Shown here piece after piece: positions 36,828 through 49,019 of a DNA stretch of 64,000 nucleotides. The translations under genes were made by a program, and so were the position numbers. This DNA comes from Hanleya hanleyi. Lineage: Eukaryota; Mollusca; Polyplacophora; Lepidopleurida; Hanleyidae. Under the pieces are notes generated by a model, which saw only the letters and a list, made by a program, of their open reading frames with translations, was not told the DNA's origin and did no database searches. Within the stretch, counting starts at the first letter, position 1, and every line of letters begins with the position of its first letter. The DNA lies in NCBI GenBank assembly GCA_036873755.1, contig JAVTVY010019599.1, positions 1 to 64,000 on the forward strand, given 5' to 3'.

Positions 36828-38864
36828 TGTGGCGAAAATTCGCCAGTATAATATGTTTAAGATCTGTGTTTGGAGAAAGCGCCCACATTCTTGAGCCTCG
36901 ACTTCAGCGCCAAAACATAAACATTAGACCGTCGAGAGCCTCACGCAAACATCGTCTGTGTGATGAAATTTGGCCTGTTAAGAAATTTACCCCTGGAGTC
37001 GGAAATCCATCAGTTTAATCTCTTTCACGTAATTTCATGCAAATTCCTACTTATCTATGTTTGCACAATAGATTCAGGTTTATTATGGCGAAGTGTCAGC
37101 TCATAATACGTTTAAGCGCTATAGATTTTAGAAGTTTATCCAAAATTCTTGACAACCTGATTTGCCGCCAGTTTTTACTGCATGCATGTGTTGTTGTTGT
37201 CAAGTTATAGGATTTTCGATCAGAAACTATGTTTGTCGAACGAGTTAGCGTCTGAGACATTATAACTTGGAGATTGATAGTATTACGCTTACCATGCGGT
37301 TACGAATCGTTCAGATAGCATCTCCATTCTTCTGTTTTATCGCACGGAACACCAGTATGTTTTCGTTGCGAACACGCTGTTTGAGGATAGAGCGGGAACT
37401 TGGCGGGGAAGTTTGACAGTGTTTCCCGACCTCGTTTCATAAGTTAGCGATGAACGAAGTTGTATTTAAACACATAATACAAACTTCAGATCTTTGGGTA
37501 TATTTCTCACATAATTTCAGTCAGAAACATGAAATAATTATACGGAAATTATTTAGTTATAAAATTGTATGGGGTTTGGAAATATTTCCCCATTTCGTAT
37601 TTCTCAGCCATTCTGTGTACAATTGTGATTGACAGTAGCCAACACTTCGGCTTTCGGCCAATCAGATAGTCTCATTTCGTGTAGTATTTTAGGCTCCGCC
37701 TGCTTTGTCAGAAATCTATAAATACAGCCGTTTTCGCACGGTACACTCGGTGATGCTCTCAACGCCGGACATATAAGTTCTCTCTGACAGCTAAAATAAA
37801 ACCGTAGTTGTTATCGTACAAACAACCAAGTTGAAGGATAGATGTTTATAGTATTCAACCTAAATAAATAGCAAGATTTCCCACTGAATTATCGCTGCAA
37901 GAAGAGCTGTACACCAATCCTGTTCTGCTTAACATGGCAATTCCCATTTGCTGAGCTTAACCTGGGAAATCCCATTTGCTCTGCTGAACCAGGTTATCCA
38001 ATGCACTTTGCTGAGAGCGGCAGGAAGCCATACCGCGACAGTTGAGCTGAACTTCTAAGGATATAACTTCGTTGAGCAAAAGTCATGAACAGTGAATAAA
38101 GTTAGTTCTAATAAGTAAGGAACATAAACAGTTTTGGCACGCAAAGCAGTTTTAGCATAATTCAAGCCAGCACAACCATTCCTGCACAGAGCAACAGTTT
38201 TCGCGCAGGGCTGCAACGGTTTTCGCGCACGCTGAAACCGTTTTCGCGCAACAACTTTATTATATGAATTTCATTGCTATTTTGGCTAAACCCAGGATTG
38301 AAGTAATATTGTGTGCAGATGCTGTACCATATTAATTATTTACCTGCGGATTAAACCAGATGAACAAGAAATTCGGTGCACAACCGTTTCGGACAATAAC
38401 CTAAATTCAACCAACCAAACTGGCACAACAGTGGAGAAGATATATATATATACATAGGGAATAGCATAGGGACATTTATTACACAACTGGTATTCAAGCA
38501 AAAGTTGTACATACTGAATAAACTGTAATACTGTTATTTGTTGAACTTGAAACCATTGTTGACGTTTTTATTGGTACATGTATTGGACTATAGTCTGTTG
38601 CAAATATAACAGTAACTGGACTAGCAGATTTCGCACAAGCAAATTTGTACAACTATGACTGGATGAGAAAATAGTACTGAATTCTATATCAGAGAAGAAG
38701 TTGGAAACAGTATTAGCAGGTAACTAGAACGACCTGACAACTGACATCTAAGGTATTCGATGACACGACGAAAACGTACCCCTTGGTAGCGGCACCCCCG
38801 AAGAGAGATTGGTTATAATTGTGTTCAAGTCTATTCTGATTTAGTATAGGAAATTTCCGCTACA
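36828..38864 (+). repeat. 5' LTR of the gypsy element
   Basis: It is 2037 bp from TGTGGCG to GCTACA. It lacks about 176 bp that the 3' LTR has at 43777-43958. It holds one more copy of a short GTTTTCGCGCA-type repeat (38195-38255) than the 3' LTR. Both LTRs contain a 60-codon open frame (37450 and 42407), which I treat as chance. Confidence 0.9.
37658..37800 (+). promoter_or_regulatory. LTR core promoter and polyadenylation signal
   Basis: CCAATCAG at 37658, TATAAATA at 37717-37724 and AATAAA at 37795-37800 are in the order and spacing expected for the U3, R and polyadenylation parts of an LTR. The transcription start would fall near 37745-37755. The same arrangement is kept in the 3' LTR around 42615-42760. 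Confidence 0.6.
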
Positions 38865-38884
38865 ATTGGTGACGAGCGGTGGGA
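38865..38884 (+). other. Primer binding site
   Basis: ATTGGTGACGAGCGGTGGGA lies directly after the CA end of the 5' LTR. A TGGTGACGAG-type sequence here fits a tRNA 3'-end complement, as in many gypsy elements. I cannot name the tRNA. Confidence 0.65.
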
Positions 38885-38963
38885 TTAGTATTGTTTCTAC
38901 AGTACTTGGTACATAAACTGTCATGAAGCCTTGCTGAACTGTTAAATACATCTTGATGAAAAA

Positions 38964-39200
38964 ATGCAGAGAGATCCGGACACCAGCGTTAATGAGGACA
39001 GTCATCCCGAAGTGTCATTTCATCCATCACATCAACAGTAGTTGAAAGATGAGGTAGTGAGCATTCCGGCTTTGAGAACATCCCCCGCGTGAGTTGGCTA
39101 GACGACCTAACTCACGTGTAAGGCGCAAATCGTCGTCAAATTAAATGAATACCCCATAGGTTATAGCGACAGTTCATGGAAGGAATTACTGCAGGCCAAA
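38964..39200 (+). pseudogene. gag remnant of the gypsy element
   Basis: An ATG at 38964 opens a 25-codon frame (MQRDPDTSVNEDSHPEV...) that ends in TAG at 39039. About 100 bp on, the DNA reads LNEYPIGYSDSSWKELLQAK, close to the gag motif of gypsy elements where a short 'YDG...W..(F/Y)L' stretch starts the capsid region. Further stops follow. Gag is not translatable as a whole. Confidence 0.5.
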
Positions 39201-40216
39201 TCCTAAATAAACAGATGTGCATCCACAACTCGGACAGGTAGACAGGGCTGCGAAGCGAGCAACTCCGATGAACAAATTTCAAGATTTCAACCAAGTTGAT
39301 TGAAGTTCTGGGAACAAGATTTATGGTGCGAGATCAAGTTCACAGGTTTTGCAAAGCTGAGGGAACGTCAACACAAGTGAGGAGCATCTATGCGAACTGA
39401 GACAGGCGATAAGAGAGTTGGTCCCTTCCATTCGACATCCTGGTATGGACACTCCACATCTTGAATGGTTGACAATTATATCCTTCATCAATGCTATAGA
39501 AAACCTGAGGATCACTCTAGTGTACAGATGTGCAACCAATCTGTGTAAACCGATAAATCATCAGCTGAGCGGCTGCAGCTTTTGCACTGGAGATCAACAG
39601 TTACAGGCAGGTAGATGCACAGTGTAACCATGGCAACTCTGGTGTTACAGAGAAGTTCAGCAGGCGTGCAGATGTCACACCTTGCAATGAAGATTCGATG
39701 ATAAATCTGCCCTGGAAGTGAAAAACAAAGAATGTGTTAATAAGCTTATCATACAGATATGTTGAATCACAAGCTCAAAGGTTAAAAGTCATTCTAGTAT
39801 CGAATGTTACAGGTGTCACAATTGGATATGTGATCCGCGATTGTTCTGGCGTGGATTGGAAAATATCAGCCACAAATTGCACAACGTAAATCGGAAAACG
39901 CAAGACCAGTCCAATGGGGCAACGATCGGTTGTAGGTCCAAGGAAGTCCCATGAAACAGATGAAGACGGGACAAACAGCTATTCGTCAGAAATAACGTGT
40001 TTCACCTATGTTAAACCGTCAGCAACAACATAGAGAGAATAGGAAGCTGTACGAAAGGTAGGGTTAGAACCACCAGGAAGCGGATGACTATGTTCCAGGC
40101 CGAAACGGAAACTGTATTTGTTATTGATAAATTTTGATCTTGAGTTACTATTTTATCTGAGTGTGTATCCAACCGTATACTGCAGGAAAAGTCGACCTGT
40201 AACATAGACAACGCCC

Positions 40217-40555
40217 ATGCAGTTAATGACAGCTAATTATACATTATTGAGTATCCGAGGAATCTGTGAAAATGAACATTGGAATTCTTCCATACCAACC
40301 AGTTATGTCATACATGTAGCTAACATACAACTACATAGGATCCTGGAAATGGACTGTGAAATTCATCTAAATAGAAACTGCTTGACTTGTAACGGTCAAC
40401 AAATTCTATGTTATGGGCAAGTAGACCAGTTTTGCTGTCGTCTTGTAGTTTCGGAGACGACTATTCTTCCGCCAGGACAGCAACAGATTGTTGCTAGTCA
40501 ACCTGAACTGGGAAGCAGCATCCTGGGTAAATGGGCGATATGCGAACCTTTATAG
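40217..40555 (+). pseudogene. Protease and pol-linker remnant of the gypsy element
   Basis: The 112-codon frame matches the second half of a gypsy aspartic protease. TANYTLLSIRGICE resembles the T-A-N-G...L-x-G-x-x-E strand, HVANIQLHRILEMD resembles the V-A-x-I...I-L-G-M-D motif, and VSETTILPPGQQQIVASQ is the linker before RT. The catalytic D-T/S-G side lies upstream and is not recognisable. Two Gly residues of the family motifs are replaced. Confidence 0.65.
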
Positions 40556-40569
40556 GGAAAATCGAAAAA

Positions 40570-40990
40570 CGCTGATGTGCGGATAATTTTGGTTGATACA
40601 GAACGCGAGTCCTAGCCATTGAGATTCATATATGGGTGGGACATCGCACTCGCAGGGACTAAAAGCGCTGGGCTTAATCCCGAGTTAAACATTGCAGTAG
40701 TTGTTGAAGAAACTAAAGAGGTCCTTGAAGCTAGTAAAGAGGAAACTGTTTCTGTCAAAATTCTGTGATGTAAGTTCAATAGTTTGAAGCAACATTACCA
40801 CATTTGGAGTTGTTGTACTTAAGGAAGTATGCAGGATATAGATCCAGCTAGCCAATGTATGGTAAAGTGGTTGCTTAGAAGTATTTGCTCAGTCTGATGT
40901 AGACTTGGGAAGAGCAAAATGAGTAAAACTTAACATTCGAGTCTGGAGTCGCATTACCTTTGAAATAACGATATGAAGAAGAAGCAATAT
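40570..40990 (+). pseudogene. pol linker and start of RT, broken
   Basis: In frame pieces, 40575-40770 reads ILVDTERES and PLRFIYG, the linker between protease and RT in gypsy elements. Around 40860-40970 the sequence resembles the 'VFAQSDVDLGRA..VK' region that comes just before the RT fingers. Stops and shifts are frequent. The RT catalytic domain that should follow is absent; sequence at 41000-41750 shows no RNase H or integrase motif. Confidence 0.45.
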
Positions 40991-41765
40991 TGGAGATACT
41001 GATACCCTTCGATCATCAGGCAGATTGCGGACTTGTTTCCAGAAGAATCAACAGTGAAGAAACCACCATCCAGGCCTTGGTACAGAAACTGGTCCTTCCA
41101 TCAACTCCATCTACACAACCTGGAACAGATGACAAGATTTAACAAATAATATTCAGTACTTCAGTGTTTCGGTCGAGAATCTAGAAAACTAAACAAAATC
41201 CAAAATAAATTCAGCATAACTACTTTTCATTATGTTAAAGTATATACATGTACTGGAAACTTATTGCCACAATGACATTGATTACAGAAGGACTTAATGA
41301 ACTTTATTGATCTGTATGAAGATAATTATTCAAGGGCAACCTGAATTTAACAAGATCAGTATGATTTTATAATCTGAGATCAGTCTGAAAATGATAGGTA
41401 TGTGAACGCATATAAAAGAAACCTCAGATTGATTAATTAGTTCAAACCAAAAAAGGCATTGTACATTATGACCTGCCCGAAGAAGACATTTGGACTGTAT
41501 GAGCCTTTGTATAAACTGTTATGTTCTTTGCATGATACAGTTAACGTTGGACAGTGTTAAAGTTACTTTACCTGTTTAATCTGAGTATCCAGTTTGTTCT
41601 GTGATTGCTAAACAAAGAAGCAATACATTTGTGAGAGAAAATTGTAAATACCAGTTTAGAGTAGGAGCATAGAAAAGAATTGAAACCGTCTATGAAAACT
41701 TGTAAAGGATATTGCATGAAATTTCCATAAGCCAAGTTATCCCTTGTTCGGGGACGAACAAGTAT

Positions 41766-41778
41766 TGGGAGGGGGTAG
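41766..41778 (+). other. Polypurine tract
   Basis: A purine run GGGAGGGGG followed by TAG lies immediately before the 3' LTR. Upstream, GTTCGGGGACGAACAAG is also typical of the end of gypsy internal regions. This fixes the element on the plus strand. Confidence 0.8.
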
Positions 41779-43983
41779 TGTGGCGAAAATTCGCCAGTAT
41801 AATATGTTTAAGATCTATGTTTGGATAAAGCGCCCACATTCTTGAGCCTCGACTTCAGCGCCAAAACATAAACATTAGACCGTCGAGAGCCTCACGCAAA
41901 CATCGTCTGTGTGATGAAATTTGGCCTGTTGAGAAATTTACCCCTGGAGTCGGAAATCCATCAGTTTCATCTCTTTCACGTAATTTCATGCAAATTCCTA
42001 CTTATCTATGTTTGCACAATAGATTCAGGTTTATTATGGCGAAGTGTCAGCTCATAATACGTAGTAATTTAAGCGCTATAGATTTTAGAAGTTTATCCAA
42101 AATTCTTGACAACCTGATTTGCCGCCAGTTTTTACTGCATGCATGTGTTGTTGTTGTCAAGTTATAGGATTTTCGATCAGAAACTATGTTTGTCGAACGA
42201 GTTAGCGTCTGAGACATTATAACTTGGAAATTGATAGTATTACGCTTACCATGGGGTTAGGAATCGTTCAGATAGCATCTCCATTCTTCTGTTTTATCGC
42301 ACGGAACACCGGTATGTTTTCGCTGCGAACACGCTGTTTGAGGATAGAGCGGGAACTTGGCGGGGAAGTTTGACAGTGTTTCCCGACCTCGTTTCATAAG
42401 TTAGCGATGAACGAAGTTGTATTTAAACATATAATACAAACTTCAGATCTTCGGGTATCTTTCTCACATAATTTCAGTCAGAAACATGAAATAATTATAC
42501 GGAAATTATTTAGTTATAAAATTGTATGGGGTTTGGAAATATTTCCCCATTTCGTATTTCTCAGCCATTCTGTGTACAATTGTGTTTGACAGTAGCCAAC
42601 ACTTCGGCTTTCGGCCAATCAGATAGTCTCATTTCGTGTAGTATTTTAGGCTCCGCCTGCTTCGTCAGAAATCTATAAATACAGCCGTTTTCGCACAGTA
42701 CACTCGGTGATGCTCTCAGAGCCGGTCATACAAGTTCTCTCCGACAGCTAAAATAAAACCGTAGTTGTTATCGTACAAACAACCAAGTTGAAGGATAGAT
42801 GTTTATAGTATTCAACCCAAATAAATAGCAAGATTTCCCACTGAATTATCGCTGCAAGAAGAGTTGTACACCAATCCTGTTCTGCTTAACATGGCAATTC
42901 CCATTTGCTGAGCTTAACCTGGGAAATTTCATTTGCTCTGCTGAACCAGGTTATTCCAATGCACTTTGCTGAGAGCGACAGGAAGCCATACCGCGACAGT
43001 TGAGCTGAACTTCTAAGGATATAACTTCGTTGAGCACAAGTCATGAACAGTGAATAATCATGAAAGTTAGCTCTAATAAGTAAGGAACATAAACAATTTT
43101 GGCACACAAAGCAGTTTTAGCATAATTCAAGCCAGCACAACCATTCCTGCACAGAGCAACAGTTTTCGCGCAGGGCTGCAACGGTTTTCGCGCAACAACT
43201 TTATTATATGAATTTCATTGCTATTTTGGCTAAACCCAGGATTGAAGTAATATTGTGTGCAGATGCTGTACCATATTAATTATTTACCTGCGGATTAAAC
43301 CAGATGAGCAAGAAATTCGATGCACAAGCGTTTCGGAAGTTAACCTAAATTCAACCAACCAAACTGGCACAACAGTGGAGAAGATATATGTATACATAGG
43401 GAATAGCATAGGGACATTTATTACACAACTGGTATTCAAGCAAAAGTTGTACATACTGAATAAACTGTTATACTGTTATTTGTTGAACTTGAAACCATTG
43501 TTGACGTTTTTATTGGTACATGTATTGGAATCTAGTCTATTGCAAATATAACAGTAACTGGACTAGCAAATTTCGCACAAGCAAATTTGTACAACTATGA
43601 CTGGATGAGAAAACAGTACTGAATTCTATATCAGAGAAGAAGTTGGAAACAGTATTAGCAGGTAACTAGAACGACCTGACAACTGACAGTTAAGGTATTC
43701 GATGACACGACGAAAACGTACCCCTTGGTAGCGGCACCCCCGAAGAGAGATTGGTTATAATTGTGTTGAAGTCTATAGAAGCAGAGGTTCAATAAGGTTT
43801 CATACTGAAGAAACAAGGTTGCACAGATTAGAAACCAGTGTAGAACAGTTCTCGCTCGTCTCACATAAGGAACGAGAGTTCATTCAGGTCGTATCACCCT
43901 TAGTGGTACTGGTGGCAGCATACCTAGACATTGAAAAATAAGTTTCCATACTAACTCATTTAGTATAGGAAATTTCCGCTACA
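41779..43983 (+). repeat. 3' LTR of the gypsy element
   Basis: It is 2205 bp, nearly identical to the 5' LTR apart from indels: about 176 extra bp at 43777-43958, about 10 extra bp near 42061, and a missing 20-bp repeat near 43190. Point differences are sparse, which implies a fairly young insertion. Confidence 0.9.
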
Positions 43984-44289
43984 CTAGTCAAGTTGCACTG
44001 TTTTGGAAGCTACTGGGGACACTTGAAAAACTGGTAATATATATACACCTCATTTGCGTAGTGGATACTTCTGCCGTCATAATAAGTTTGGGAATTTCCT
44101 GAATTCTCGGCTCAAATTTACGTGTTGTTGCTGCAAGCGCCGATATTCGGTTGCGTACTAATGACAACTGATTTACGTTTTGAAACATTACTATTTACTC
44201 TACATCACTGTTAGTTTTGTCTCAGTGTTCAGGATGAGAAAACTTGATTCCCATTGCAGTTGTAATGTCAAGAACAATGCAAAAAGATA

Positions 44290-46680
44290 GGTATGTTGAA
44301 TTTCTATTCAGTTCGGAAGTTATTAATAGATATAGCAGTCGATACGTATTCCGGTTATCTCGCATTCTTCATAGTGACAACAGGATTTTATAACTTGTAT
44401 TCGCTGATACTAATTGAATTCACGTTTACGGGTTTAGAAAGTGGTTTGCAGAAAGATGTAACATCCACTGATTCAGTAATTAATGAGGCGTCTCTCGTAG
44501 TAGGAGAGGACTTGATGTTTTGGGATCTGTCTGCTCTGACCGTCAAACCCAAAAGGCAGCCAAGACAGTGGAGTTAGCAGTCCAAAATGAGGTACGTGAC
44601 AAATGGAAAACAACCAATGACATATAACGCCATTTCTGTACAATACGATACAAATAATGAATAGAATAGACAAGTCAGTATGTTCGAATTATGGTAAATT
44701 TTCTAAGTATTATAACACAGGGGTCAAAGACGGAACAGGTAATCCGTTAGCGGAAAATTCAGCGTACAATTTGGCCGAACACAGAAAAATGTTCAAATAT
44801 ACCTGAATGGTTTCTATCACAGATTCCAACCGATGCTGAAATTCGAGTCTATTTTTCTCATCAACCAATATATTTGCCAATAAAGTTGTTACTGTTAAAT
44901 CTCCCTAGTATAATCCGTGGCGTGTCCGACTCCTCCTACTCCTCCTCCTCCTCCTCCTCCTACTCCGCTTTACTCACTGGACACAGTGGATGTCGCATAG
45001 GTGTGGCGCGGGATAGGGTGGGTCGAGAGACCTGAGGTTTTCACTACCTGAGATTCCATGGGCCAGGCTTGCACCCTACAGTCGAATGTGTCTACTGCGC
45101 ATGCGCGATGAGTAGTGCGCGATGAGTAGTATAGAAAGGTTACGCGACCCCCCTATGCTAATAAAAGGAGCTGAACTACTAGTAATTATAAATCCTGTAA
45201 TATTTCGTCAGCTTGTCTATCGCTTTTGACTATTCATCCCGAGTTAATAAAACAGGTATCGATAGTTAGTTATTCGCATCCCTCACTTGATGTACGAACT
45301 TTGATTTCAAAAAATTAATCGACAATGCTGGTGAAAGTTGAAGTTGCATCAACGTATTGCGCGTGTCAATGTGATGGTGCGCATTTCTACTCTGCCTAGA
45401 AATTTCAATATTTATCGTCATGTACTTGTGTAATGGGTTGAAAATGCAAGCTGTTTGCAGCTAGACTCGGTCGGTGGAGACCGTTTTCGTAACTGGGTGT
45501 TTCACAATGTGGGAATAATTCAAAATCGACTGCTCATATTGTGTCTCCAATCTGATTCTCTATGACGTGTCCTTGACATAAGTCAGCTCATTTCCTGGTT
45601 ACCACTCGTGAAATTGCGCATAACTGCCCGACAAAACTCTATTGAGATTCACTTTTTAGCGTGGCACTCCGATGTTCAGATAAAAAACTAAAAATAGTTC
45701 CACTTTCAAAAACAACTACTATTGGTATATGTGTTGCAAATTCGTATTGATAGATTACGGAAGGAAGCGTTTATGGATATCAAGCTGCAAGGGAATATTG
45801 GGTGAAGTTTCTAAACATGAATCGTTGAATCGCGATTGCGCGTTGCGGCTATTTTTGCCTTAGCTTGGAAACTTATTTCGTGAGTATAACACAATATCGC
45901 GATTCAGTAGTTATTTAATCCAGAAACAAAGGAGATCTTTAACAAACTGCCGCGCATTGAATCGTATTATCTGAATTTTTGTATCATAGAAAATCATGGA
46001 AAATCTATTGTAATGAGCGTAGCGGCAAATATATTAAATGAAAATAAAGTGTGTAACTGACAGTCTGACAACTTTCAATAAGACGTCGGTATGTGAGTTG
46101 TTTAAGACCTCTCCACTCGTCATCAACTAAGAACTTTGATAAAACCTGTCAAATTCAATACATTCGACTGACTATAAAAATATGATGCTTTCTCCAGAAT
46201 TCCCTTTCGGTTTCGTTAACTAGCCGTGGATGAGCTCTTCTACCGATGTTTTCAGTAACAGCCGTAACACAGAGGATCGAGACTGAGGGCTTGCTATGGT
46301 ATTCTGCACAAATTATGTCCGATTCTTCTCCTGGTAGCCCCATCTCTGTCGTGGTGAGTTTCCGCTCTTCTGTCCAAATTCTCAGCGGAAGAATCTGTGT
46401 AGTGAGCCGTGTCGACTACCTTACTTTTTCTCAGCTGATTTATACTATTTTTCCGCGAGTGGTCCCCCAAAAACATCATTAGCTAATTTTGTGCTTCTTA
46501 ACCACTGATTCGAATATCACATTTCGTTCGACATCTTGAAATTCCTCTTAACATTTCTTTGCTTGCTTTAACGTTGGTTATGTTTCGTAAGGAGAATATA
46601 AAAAAACATGAATTGGCTCGATCGCTGACGACAAAGGAAGAGTCGGTTGAACAAGAATAATCGAAAAAAAGGTAAGAGAA
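44290..46680. repeat. Decayed copy of the internal module
   Basis: Landmarks recur in the same order as in A2. These are a GTAATGAATAGAATAGG-like stretch at 44650, GTGTTGATTAAAACAGGTGTCG-like at 45240-45260, CTCTTCTACCGATGT at 46234-46250 and the third block at 46290-46660. It is much more diverged than A1, A2, B1 and B2. It predates them or comes from another array. No frame is preserved. Confidence 0.55.
44931..44966. repeat. TCC/CTCCTA microsatellite
   Basis: A run of CTCCTCC units with two CTACTCC variants interrupts the decayed module. Confidence 0.8.
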
Positions 46681-46689
46681 TCAAATCAA

Positions 46690-48000
46690 AGACATAAGCC
46701 ATGAGCTGATGCATTATTTCAAGATTGCAGATCGCTAATACCAAGATTTACAGCATGAGATTTACAACGTTTATTGATATTTGTTTTAAAGATATCGCAT
46801 ATTTATAGTTCTTGGATTGATTCTAATTGCACAAGCGATATATTATCCAATCAATGTGCGTCGGTTATACTGTATTACATGTTTCGAACGATAAGGCATA
46901 GTTTGATGTGGCACAGCCCAACACAGAAACAATTTGTAGACACAATGCATTTTGAGAGATAACTGAATAGTTCGTCAGTGGAATTTGGATCCATTATCCC
47001 TTCCAACCATAAAAAGCTTTTACCTCACTGATGATCTAATACAAATAATAATATTTGTCTTCGCGTTGTGCGGTCAGTGAGTGTAATTCGTGGCATGGAA
47101 AATAAAAGTAAAGGTAAATATTGTCCCAAGTTCCGGATATAAATACCGCAAACTCGTCTCATTCATTGCAATATTTGCGCTGGCTTAAGGATCGGTTTTC
47201 CTAAGATGCAGATTAAAAAGTGATTCGGCTGAATATTCCAGATAAACTTTAATAATTGATTAATTCTGTTGCTTAGGACTGGTTTGGTGGTAGCGATACA
47301 TCGTCTAATCTTGTACAAATGTATTTGCTAGATTCGTTCCCCTCCTACCACCTACCACCACATCGCAATGTCTCAGAAGAGTCCCGTGTTGAATTATTGG
47401 GAATGAGGAGTTAAATATCTTCGAGTCCTTCGACTAGAAATGAATCAGAAGGAACCTGCAATATTTCGGAAAAGATACTTGATTATTTTCTATTACTGCT
47501 TTATAAATGTTTCAACAACTGGTCTATCTCGGAAAAGATCAAACTCCCGTGTCGAAGAAACGCAGTTGCATATACGTAATAAGATGAAGACTGACTGCAG
47601 ACCAGGCATAAGACTAGCTGTCCAGGAAAGGAAAAGGCCCAGCATACAATCGATATCCATTATATACAAACGGTTAATGTACTCTTAAGTATGACAATAG
47701 TCTGGGTCACCTGATTGCAATAGTTATTGATCGAAATGTCAACTGTTCGTACGGCCTAAAGTATTCTGAAGACTGAGATTTCAAAAACTGTTATGTTGAT
47801 AGTGCGACAGTGGGCTTGAGGTCGGTCCTGTTTTACCAGGTGATTCATTTCATAGACGATTTTGATTTTCTATTTGTTCCTCTCGCAACATCAGGTGGGA
47901 AATTACTAATTCCAAGCGATGTCATGCGTATTCTTTCTCTGAGAAACCTAAGAGTCGTGCTTTATATATATACCCTGGTCTTACAATTACTTTGATAGGC
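46690..48000. other. Intergenic, no gene recognised
   Basis: The short frames 46774-46962, 47440-47688 and 47810-47995 show no known motif. Positions 47985-48020 begin the PLE-linked repeat that is also at 15090-15170. Confidence 0.4.
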
Positions 48001-48053
48001 ATTTAAAATTCGGCGTATATAACGCAAGGCTGGATAACAACTTATTCATTGTC

Positions 48054-48101
48054 ATGAAGCTGACGTTTCGTTGGAGATACCTCCAACTTCATTAGCCTTG
48101 A
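48054..48101 (-). ncRNA. Hammerhead-ribozyme-like motif, probably inactive
   Basis: On the minus strand the order is CTAATGA, one A, a perfect 7-bp stem (GTTGGAG/CTCCAAC) with loop GTAT, GAAAC, then GTC. That is the hammerhead core (CUGAUGA, stem II, GAAA, cleavage triplet), with the G of CUGA changed to A, a position needed for catalysis. Stem III would be minimal, as reported for hammerheads in Penelope-like elements. A PLE lies 400 bp away. An inverted, more decayed second arm is at 48113-48135. Confidence 0.45.
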
Positions 48102-48533
48102 AAAAGTTTTAAGTATATCCAACGAAATGTCAGCTCCACAGCAATAAAGAAGTTGCTATCCATCCGACTTCTAATGAAGTTATCCATGGAACAACCCTGT
48201 TCCACATGATCAGCTACAATTAAAGCATGACTGGGATAAAATCATCACAGCGATCACTTATGTTTTTAGTAATATGCAGTCAATATATTTATCTGTGTGT
48301 TAAATGATTTGTTGTCAGCTAGTACGCCGGTGTGATGGACTAGAATATCCTGGTGATTACTGTCTCTTTTCATATCCTTTCCATTGTAACCAAGTACGGA
48401 CACTTGTCCCCAATGTGGAGAAAATTGTCCTAGCTGGGTTAGAAGATAGAAGCCATACACTCTCAGTCACCGGTCCACACTCGCTTTTAAGTGTTGCCTT
48501 TATATATTGAGATTCTGCTGGTGGCTATTGACT

Positions 48534-48841
48534 GCGTGACTGAGATGCATCATTCTTTAGATAACGACTTTACAACGAATATTATGGATTAAGAATACTG
48601 ATCAGCGATACGGATTTGATATTTTTGGAACATCATGATGTCTTGCCGGCATCATTGAAAACTGTTGACCGCTTCTCTCTTGCAGGAAACACGCCTATGT
48701 TTATGTATACTATGATTGTCTTTCTGAATTTGGTGCTAATACTGTTATATGGAATATGGAATAGGACTTTGGATTATGGACGCGGATATTCTTTAATGGA
48801 CGACGGCTGAATTATGAATGACGGACCAGACGCTTGTAATT
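48534..48841 (+). repeat. Left pLTR-type repeat of the PLE
   Basis: It runs from GCGTGACTGAGATGCATC to GACCAGACGCTTGTAATT. It matches 49995-50302 base by base at equal length with few differences, and 30453-30758 on the other strand. Confidence 0.85.
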
Positions 48842-49019
48842 ACATCAGTGCTCTCAAATATTTGTGTCTAGTGCCGCTCAAGCCAGTGCTGGGGCCGTGT
48901 GGTCGTGTCATTCGATATGTCCGCATGGGCAGCTACAATAAAAGCGTGACTGGGATACAAACCATCACAGGTATCACTTTTGGTTCTTGTGATGATTTTA
49001 GAAATATGCAGTCAGTATA

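Larger units (their letters stand above)
36828..43983 (+). mobile_element. Ty3/gypsy LTR retrotransposon with very long LTRs
   Basis: The element is 7156 bp. The LTRs (2037 and 2205 bp) begin TGTGGCGAAAATTCGCC and end GGAAATTTCCGCTACA. A 4-bp duplication, CTAG, flanks it (36824-36827 and 43984-43987). ATTGGTGACGAG follows the left LTR as primer binding site, and GGGAGGGGGTAG precedes the right LTR as polypurine tract. The internal region is only 2.9 kb. It keeps gag and protease traces and the first part of pol, while the RT core, RNase H and integrase are gone. It is therefore a non-autonomous or internally deleted element. Confidence 0.9.

Noticed and set aside
37450..37632. 60-codon frame present in both LTRs as a conserved gene
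   Set aside because: Conservation follows from the two LTRs being copies of each other; it lies upstream of the LTR TATA box and has no recognised domain.
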